Origin: Bombyx mori
Lineage: Eukaryota > Arthropoda > Insecta > Lepidoptera > Bombycidae
Direction of reading: 5' to 3'
Assembly: GCF_030269925.1 (NCBI RefSeq)
Contig: NC_085107.1
Location: 11,222,001-11,286,000 of the forward strand
DNA: 64,000 bases
Numbering within the stretch: position 1 is the stretch's first letter; the number at the start of each line of letters is the position of its first letter. Below, in pieces: positions 56,155-64,000 of this stretch. The notes under the pieces are model-generated. The model was not told where the DNA came from. It was given only the letters and a program-made list of their open reading frames with translations, and made no database searches. Made by a program: the position numbers and the translations under genes.

Positions 56155-58476
56155 TTTGTGATTTACATTGAATATTTTATATACAGAGTTGTAGAGAAAT
56201 AAATAAGTATATTTTATTATAGTATTTTGACTATGAAAAAATTAAATATAAACAAAAAATGTTGTCTTTGTTGCGTCTTATCAGTTTACTGAAAAGCTGT
56301 TTCTACAATCGGTATGAAACGAGTTTTTCACAGAGATATTGATATTCTATTTGAGGTGGTGTGAGGGCATTTATTGCATTCGTTTGTAATTTTAAAACAA
56401 TAAAACTCCATAAATTATTTTATACGATCACGTGATATCTGAAATCATATTAAATTAAAAATGTGAATTTAATTCGTAACAAAACAAAATAATAACTGAA
56501 CGTTTAAGTAGATGAATTAAAAAAAAATTTAATGAGTTATCTAATGTTCTTTTTTGTATTTATTCTATTTAATTATTATTTTTTACCGCCCACAGTATTT
56601 TATTGCTTTCATTTGTGTAATTTCGTCATGTAAATCAAGGAAATCTAAAATTGTTCCTTTTACTAAAAGCGAAATTATTTTAGCCATTTTTCAGTTACCC
56701 CGACCGACACCCATTTACCGAAGTAATACTATTCAGACGTTATGTAAAATAGGAAAATTTTGATCGTTTTTAACCACTAAAAAAAATACTGACAAAATTA
56801 AAAAGCTGAAACTAACTGTTAAATTCTCGAGGACTACTAATGTAATTTTGAAAACTTAGCCATGGTCGCACTTTATGTGAAGAAAACTTTTTTACGAAAG
56901 AAAGAAATCTGTCCGCGGATGTCTGTTGCAAATAATTAAACACTACCGTTAGATGAATAAAATGTAGTATGATATACCGAAGTGGCTAAATAAATATTGC
57001 TTAAAATAAAAACAAACTGCCTATGATGAAACAACCCGTATTTTGTCTGTCGCTAGTTGGAAATTCTGTGCGTGGTGGAACATCGGTGCGCTGGCGCCGC
57101 ATCACTCGTGTATTTTGTAATACCGCTAAAATCGTGGTAACTAGGCCAAGGCTTACCTTATTTACATGTACGTGAGAAATTCATTCCCACTATATATTAC
57201 AATGGTTTACTTATACCGAAAATTCTGTATGGGGCTCCCACTATCTATGGACTTTCAAGGAAAAGTATATTGAGATGATGCTTTTATTTTATTACCTTCG
57301 TTGACTTTTGTTACATCTGTAGCATAAGATGAGTTATTTAAGTAGGTATTGTAATTTGTAAGTTTACATCACGACTTATTTAAAACAACTTATTGCCACA
57401 TATTTGTCCAAGTTTTACTGAAATTAGTTGGTATACCTCATGCTCTGTCTCATGCCATATGCTCTGTAAGCAGAATAACGCGTGCCCTTGTGTGATAGTG
57501 TCGTGACGTTCTCTAGATCGATCAATATTACTGCTTAGCTGTGATGACTGGCGATCGCTCATTTGGTCAGCACACGTGTTTTCAATGGGGTTCTTGTCTG
57601 CTGACTTACTAGAGCAAGGTTAATAAAACATAACACCAATGTACTTATGAATCAAAATGCAATAATACTTCTGTTGCTACGCATAAACCTTTATAAATAT
57701 TGGAACAATTATTACAAGTTTAGTAAAAAATCTGAAGACTGTTTAACTTAAACAAACCTAAAATATGCGGAGTTTCTGAAGCAATGAGCACTTATACTAT
57801 TTTACTTAAAACTAAATTGTGTTATCGTCACTTCTTATGTGGTATCGCTTCAATTGAAGAGAAGTACTGAGACAAAAGCACGGTACACATAGGGCTTAAC
57901 AGTCGACGCAAACTAGTTTGTTGCTCCCAACTTATGATTAGTAAGTATAATTAATATTTAATAATATCTAATGGCTCTAGAGATTAATTTGATGAATCTC
58001 GCGTGGTCTCTTGGATCTCCAATGGTTTCGCAGCTTTATAAAGTGCTTCCATTGAAGTCATAAAAAATATTGTTCAACATCCTTTCATACAATAGTTAGG
58101 GCTACAATAATTATAGTTGGGCGGTTACTCAACACAAAAAATACTTCACTATACGGCTCTATTTGCTAGTGAAACTGCGGGACTCAGCTAGTTTAAGTAT
58201 TAAATTGTTCGATTATTGACCATTTAATAAGCGGTATTATTATTGTTTAATCTCTTAAGATTATTACATTATGAATTTTCCTTTTATAAAAAATTAACAA
58301 ACGCCACCTAATTAAAGGGTAATAATATAATATGAATATAATAAAATAATATGAAGTACAGCTGTATCTTTGACAACTTCCAATGAATTAGTTAACCAGT
58401 TTGGCCGTGAATTGAACAAACAAATCAACTCACGTTTATAATTTACGACAATGTAGAATTAAAAATTGTTAGTAGG
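56155..58476. other. AT-rich stretch with one candidate exon
   Basis: No transposon recognised. The candidate first exon at 57437 lies here. GC-richer bits at 57060-57130 are unassigned. Confidence 0.35.
57437..57562 (-). CDS. candidate first coding exon, unknown gene
   Basis: ATG at 57562 in a good insect start context (accaaATGa) opens a 42-codon hydrophilic frame (MSDRQSSQLSSNIDRSRERH, TITQGHALFCLQSIWHETEH). It ends in GAG at a donor-like site (catgag/GTATAC) in phase 0. A CACGTG E-box lies just upstream. The frame stays open past the donor to 57380. I recognise no family and cannot identify a second exon to its left. It may be a true exon or chance. Confidence 0.22.
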
Positions 58477-58701
58477 TTTTTTTTATTTTTATTGCTTAGA
58501 TGTGTGGACGAGCTCACAGCCCACCTGGTGTAAAGTGGTTACTGGAGCCCATAGACATCTACAACGTAAATGCTCCACACACCTTGAGATATAGTTCTAA
58601 GGTCTCAGTATAGTCACAACGGCTGCCCCACCCTTCAAACCGAAACGCATTACTGCTTCACGGCAGAAATAGGCGGGGCGGTGGTACCTACCCGTGCGGA
58701 C
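58477..58701 (-). mobile_element. 5'-truncated SINE family S1
   Basis: A poly(T)-rich tail at the left is followed by the S1 3' half up to cctacccgtgcggac. It closely matches the other young copies. Confidence 0.85.
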
Positions 58702-59007
58702 ATTTAAGATGAATTCAATAGAAATTTAAAAGTTCGATAACTTATGCAAGCCTAGCTTCTGGAATCCAGGCAATTTGGTTAACCGAAATGGCTAGCGGGT
58801 GAGGTTTATCGGTTTAAAAATTTAATATTTTTTTTACAACTACATACCTCACAATAAACAACCGTACCAGTTATTATTTTAAACATTGCCGCGCAATCAA
58901 TCCTAAACTCAGCTGAATGGAACTTCATTGTATATGACGTCATTTGGAATCAATAAAAACGGCGGGGCAATCGTTTTAATTTAATTAACTTCTCTTATAA
59001 CATTATA

Positions 59008-59481
59008 CTTAGTCTGGCCATAAATACTGTTACAAAGAAAAACAAAAAAAATCTATGGCAAATAACATTTATTACTTTTACAGTGTGTTAGTTTAATACA
59101 TAAATATAAAACAATTTATAGTATAAAAAGCTTATTCGAAGTGGTATCTATTGGCTGCAATACAGTCCTTTAAATGTTGAGGCCAGTTATCAATAGAAGC
59201 ACGCACTCTTTCCATGGGAAAATTTTTCACTGCCAATCGTATGGATTGTTTTAGGGACTCCAAATTATCATGGCGTGTAGAGCAAGCCGTACTCTCTTAA
59301 ACTGACCGTAAATCATAATCCAGCGGATTAAGATCGGGACTAGACGACGGCCAGTCTTCAGCTCTGATTGGCGCCAAAATGAGAAAACTCAATGAGCAAT
59401 CATATAAAAATGACAGATTCCAAATTCAAATGTAATATTTTGTTTATTTTTAATTTTAACAGTATTTATGTCCAGACTAAG
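59008..59481 (-). mobile_element. internally deleted maT element (MITE-like)
   Basis: Both terminal inverted repeats of the 12505 family (cttagtctggccataaatac and complement) are flanked by TA on each side (59006-59007, 59482-59483). The 474-bp body has the last quarter of the transposase, from the third catalytic region (DWPSSSPDL) to the C-terminus. It is joined directly to the 5' untranslated region (ggcgccaaaatgagaaaactc). About 800 bases are missing, with only about 2 bases of overlap at the junction (near 59372). It cannot encode a transposase but could be moved by one. Confidence 0.9.
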
Positions 59482-59484
59482 TAT

Positions 59485-62081
59485 AATATTATGTTATTGG
59501 TTTTTATAACGCATATATACATATAAATAAAACAGAAACAAACTGTCTAGTGCCATTTTCTCCTTTTTGTAAATTGTTTTTCTTTTTTTTTGTTCGTTAG
59601 TGTTGATGAACATTAATGTTATCATTCATATATATTTTTTGAAAGTATCAAATTTTAGTTTTTCGAAATTCCATAACCATTACGTAAAAGTGTGAACAAT
59701 ATAGTATACCTAAATAATTTTTTTATTGTGTACGGTGTCAGTGATTATAATCGATAATACATCACTATCTAAAGTGAAATATCAATAAAACTTGCAATAC
59801 AGACTGTGTGAAATTATTAAATTAGTACATAATTAAATTTATCCAAACTTATTTATTTAAATTTAATGTTTAATTAAATACATTTGGAATATAAACCTAT
59901 TTTAAAAGATAGCACTCGCGGAAATTCCACGTGTAAACTCATAATAATATAATTTGAATCATCTTAGATTGTTTCATTAAAGAAAATGATAAATGTTATT
60001 TTTAAAAATCGAAACAAATATTACTTATCACTGCAGTCGTTCGCACGTAACAGAAGTACGGCTTGCACGGTGAACAAGCCGCATTGTGTGCAGTGGGTGT
60101 GCCTTGCCACATGCGCACGAGTAACGTATCGACGCGAGCTTTGATAAAAAAACTGGGTCAACGCCTAATTATGTTTCACGTTGTGCCAAGATATGCGCAT
60201 CGTTTCTGATGGATTTATGCTAATGCATGCTGCTGTATGATTGTGTTCGGGGGCATTGTATCGATACATACTTGCGATGCATTATACATACAAAGCTGCA
60301 GTGAAAAATTAATACATCACCTATTTCTTTTTTATATTGTGACATTCATACGTGCATGAGCGTGATGTAGCACGTTGCTAAGGCGTTACTGATGCCCATA
60401 TAGATACTGTAAATGCCGCGAACTATCACAAAACCGAAATTGCAATTATTTTAATTTAATTTACAACGCCTGACTGCTGGTACGGGGAAACGGGACTGTG
60501 GTCATAATAATCTTGGTTCTCTATATCATGAAACATTAAATATGATTAAATTTAAAAACAGCAAGTGAAGCTTCAAATACATATTTTTAAAATAAAGAAA
60601 AAGTAAGTTTAACTCGCAAATTACTATATGCGTTTTTTATTATTGATGGATAGAATAAATAGGTCATCGAGGTATTGATGGCAGACCACAGACGTCATAA
60701 CGTCAATAACACCACTCATCTTGTAACATGTGGTCGAAGTCTCAATTAGATCGCAAAATATCAATAGTACCTAATTTACATAACCTTCTCGGAGACACGT
60801 AATAAATGGTAACAGAAGTCGTACCCGTATTTCTAGTTCTAAATTGCATAGATATTATCAGCAATTTACGATTGTAGGTTAGGGAAACAATCCAGTGAAT
60901 TGGATCGGGATGTTTCAAGTCGATTTATCATTGAAGAATAAGCTTCAAGGATACGAAATTAAGACGACGACACGCTGAGATGAACAAAAATTATATTTAT
61001 TAAATAAATCTTGGTTGAGGGCATTAACGAAATAAATTATGACCAATTACTTTGTTTTGATACATATGAAGTTATAAGTATAGGAGGGGCACAAGGAGGA
61101 GTTCTCGTATATTACGTAAGTAGGGAGAAACTAAATGACGAAACTAGTAATACACTTTTAGTAGGTATCGCGAATTATTGAGTGCTTTTCGTATCCCCTT
61201 TTTTGTCCGAAGCAAACAATAGTAGCACACTATAAGAAAAAAAGGGCTGAAGAGACTGTTGTTTTGGGTGCGAGGAGACCTTGAGATCTAAATAGTAATG
61301 ATAATTTACGATCGAATTAACGATTTTCACTAATCGTGAAAGCTTAAAATTGTAATATTAGTATAATGCTTCTTATACAGAAATGTTTTAAAGCAATTTA
61401 TGGATAATGTAAAAATAATAATTGCATATTAAAAGAAAATTCTATTTTTTATGGCAACATCAACATTTTTTATTTGGCTTGAACTAATAAGCCTTCCGGT
61501 TTTGAAAGGTTGATTAGCTGTCATTCCAAAATGGATTAAATCTTAAGTTTATCAGTACAGCATCAGTGACTTCAGTGGCTTAAATCTAATGCTAACCAAT
61601 AGATGTAAGATACAGTTAGGAATAATTTTTAGACAAAAATTGTTGTTTTAGCGCAGCGTACCGAATGAGATTAGGTAGCTCAAATCGGATAATGTTTACG
61701 AGTTGCGATATGCTTTAACATCTTGATCCGATTAAGCATCTGACGCGATGTTTTAACTAAATGAGATAGAAATTCCATATGAAAATTAAATTACATCAGA
61801 GGCACGATATTGACCGTGTACATCATTATGTAGAATAAAAGCTAAAGATATTTAATATATATCAGTAGCTGCAAGGTCCCTCGGGGGCTATGTATGATAT
61901 GTCCGCAAAAGAAGTTTTAAAAGAGTATTGTAGTTCCCAGGTACATGGCGACATGGTGCCTCTGTCATTCTCAATGCCTATGGACAGTGATAACCACTTT
62001 CCATCTGGCGGATCGAAAGGCCATTGCCATTGTTGGCAAGTAACACCCACATTTCAACTAGTGTTCATTAAATTATGAAAA
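59485..62081. other. AT-rich stretch
   Basis: No supported gene. A decayed S1 match lies at 60360-60440. A GC-richer patch at 60050-60140 contains a 7-bp hairpin (cggcttg/caagccg). Overlapping ORFs on both strands at 61862-62078 cross an old S3-like repeat. Confidence 0.35.
60360..60440 (-). mobile_element. SINE family S1 relic
   Basis: Diverged minus-strand match: aaggcgttactgatgcccat, then gtaaatgccgc. Confidence 0.35.
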
Positions 62082-62550
62082 CTAATGGTCCCGCAGTAGT
62101 CGAAATTCGACTATAATTAATTGAAATTATAAGTTTGAACATTATTATGGCTATATTGTCAAAGACTATTATACTTCTATAATCACAGATTTCGCTAAGA
62201 CTACACTATAGACAAATAATATTAAAGATAAACAATATTAACCTATTTTCAATTTGACCACAGACTTTAAGCATTAACTAAAGTTTGACAATAAACAAAG
62301 AGTAACAACGTAGAGTCAAGAGTACAAAGAGAATAATTATATACATATGTGTGTATCAAATACATGGCAGTGTGTGTAATGTTTTCTTTATTGATGGAAT
62401 GTATCTTTTATGCATTATTTTAAAAAAATATTAGTATTGTGCACTCCTTCTTTATATTCTCTATAAGTGTGGTAAATTTCATTCTCCTCCGAACGCGCAA
62501 TTTTCTTAAAAAGGGGTACAAAGTTTTTGCTTCACATAATAATATATAGA
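62082..62550 (-). mobile_element. Helitron-like element (family H1)
   Basis: Same orientation and sequence family as 50197-50609. The 5' end (A/TCTATATATTATTATGTGA) and the 3' palindrome (tagtcgaa/ttcgacta) are conserved. The terminal CTAG has mutated to TTAG, still followed by T. It is longer than the 50197 copy because of insertions near 62290-62345. Confidence 0.75.
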
Positions 62551-62554
62551 TAAA

Positions 62555-64000
62555 TACATATGCAGTTATATAATATTAAATAAATATCATGACTGCATTT
62601 TAGAAAATTAACTACGCTAGTTATTCATCAGCAATAAATGTCCGGTTACTTTCAAAGAAATGAATTTTTTGCACACAGTAACTTTAAAGTAAATTTTAAT
62701 GTCTGGTAAATGTTTCACTTTTAGCGTTCCATCCTTTATGTTTTTTTCTATACATAGCGGCTCTTTTGATCTTAGTGAATCGTTAAATTTGAAAACACAA
62801 ACTGAAAGAAAGCTAAACAACACATATCATAAATGCAAATTTGGTGAGATGTTAATATTAAGTGGGCCATAAATGAACGGAAAGCTGTCAAATAGACAAT
62901 GAGCTCTTTTTTTATCAAGCTGAGGAGATTTTCGTTATTATAAAGTATGATACTTACAATACGACACAATATTTTAAATTAAAAGACCTGTTGTATAAAC
63001 CAGTTATATCCTTACTGTAAGTATATCTGAAACCAAAAACAAACCAATGGGCCGCGTGCCAAATTAGAAATGTAATTTAGAAGTCTTCAACGTCTCTCTA
63101 GACCATCAGATTAGGTAGGAAATTTTTTTTTATGGAATGAAGATCAGACGATATATAAAAATTTATTTTACCATATTTTACTTCTTACATAGGCACCATT
63201 ACAGAGTCGAAAGAGACAACGGTCGCTAAGGAAAAAGTACTAGCTTTAACAATTCAATTCAAAAAGTGTACATACATTAACAATGTAGTCAAAAATAAAT
63301 GAAACAAGAAGATACCTACTTCTTGCGGTTTGAACTCGTTTTTTGTCGTATTTATAATTTCGACGTTCTCCCTACTTAGATGAAATAAATGAAAACAAAT
63401 AAATTCCGCTACGTACATAAAGTATTGAGATGCTAACTACCTAACACTCAAAGATAGAATGTAAAAATGTATAATATCGTCAAGGTTAGAACGAAGCTTG
63501 CTGCACCGCGCTCGGACCATGAGATACATCATCAAAAAGTCCACGTGACGACAATTATGTTGGACATGGGAAGCTCTGCATAGATAAAAAAATGATTTAC
63601 TAATGGAAATATTTTGATTATAAGCTATATGTATGCCTATATCACATTATTTTTATATATATAAACGAATGGGAAGTAAAGTTTAATATTTCCTTTTCGC
63701 TTCTTTAGTGCTTTATTGATTAAAAAACAAGGTAAGCAATTCTTATGACCTGAATCAAAGACATCGATCCATTCATGCAGACTAACAGAGTTCACTTCTA
63801 CAAACGTTTCTGTATTTTGTAACCCAAGTTAATAGATATGTATAATTATTTGAGCTTTCTAAATATGCCTTCTACGTAGTTTCATATCAGCTTAGAACAT
63901 ATCATTCTAGAATAGAATAAATAATTACGAGGCATATAAGCCACGATTCTTTAGCGAGACTTAAAATCGTCAAGATATTCGTTTCTCCGCGATTTTTCAA
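62555..64000. other. AT-rich stretch to the window end
   Basis: No gene or repeat recognised. The small minus ORFs at 62617 and 62772 have no domain signature. Confidence 0.35.

Overview
The window is AT-rich, gene-poor eukaryotic DNA that is almost certainly from a silkmoth (Bombyx mori or a close relative). The basis is the repeat content: a tRNA-derived SINE of about 450 bp present in many copies, which fits the Bombyx Bm1-type SINE; maT (DD37D) and DD34D mariner elements; an R4/Dong-type non-LTR retrotransposon in TAA repeats; RTE- and jockey-type LINE fragments; and short Helitron-like elements ending in CTAG. There are no operons, bacterial genes, rRNA genes or CRISPR arrays. I recognise no complete host gene. 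The window reads as intergenic or intronic DNA packed with transposons, plus a few possible host exons.

Layout. 1-8 kb: a 290-bp repeat that recurs at 38.3 kb, a CpG-rich patch with a perfect 80-bp tandem duplication, a mariner relic, a near full-length SINE and a LINE 3' fragment. 8.8-13.8 kb: a cluster of decayed mariner and maT elements. 14.0-14.6 kb: a set of short hairpins. 16.0-16.9 kb: the best host-exon candidate (minus strand, clean stop and polyadenylation signal), next to a perfect 21-bp hairpin. 17.0-20.5 kb: two mariner copies facing each other and an RTE LINE. 21.0-26.3 kb: two nearly identical maT copies with intact ends and one different lesion each, separated by a jockey-type LINE and a nested SINE. 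26.6-38.6 kb: Helitron-like elements, mariners (one split by a SINE-like insertion) and poly(A)-tailed repeats. 38.6-44.6 kb: mostly empty, with one GC-rich candidate exon. 44.6-46.5 kb: SINEs and a fragment of an insect protein family that I associate with DUF7869. 48.2-50.6 kb: Helitron-like copies. 51.2-55.1 kb: the only long intact gene, a 1197-residue R4/Dong-type retrotransposon protein on the minus strand. 55.9-64 kb: SINEs, an internally deleted maT element, another Helitron-like copy and empty AT-rich DNA.

How the parts relate. The autonomous elements (Dong type, maT) encode the enzymes. The SINEs, the deleted maT and the short Helitron-like elements are non-autonomous and would depend on enzymes supplied elsewhere. 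Apart from the Dong-type ORF, every transposase or reverse-transcriptase gene here carries frameshifts, stops or deletions. Element names rest on motif and sequence recognition by eye, with no database search.
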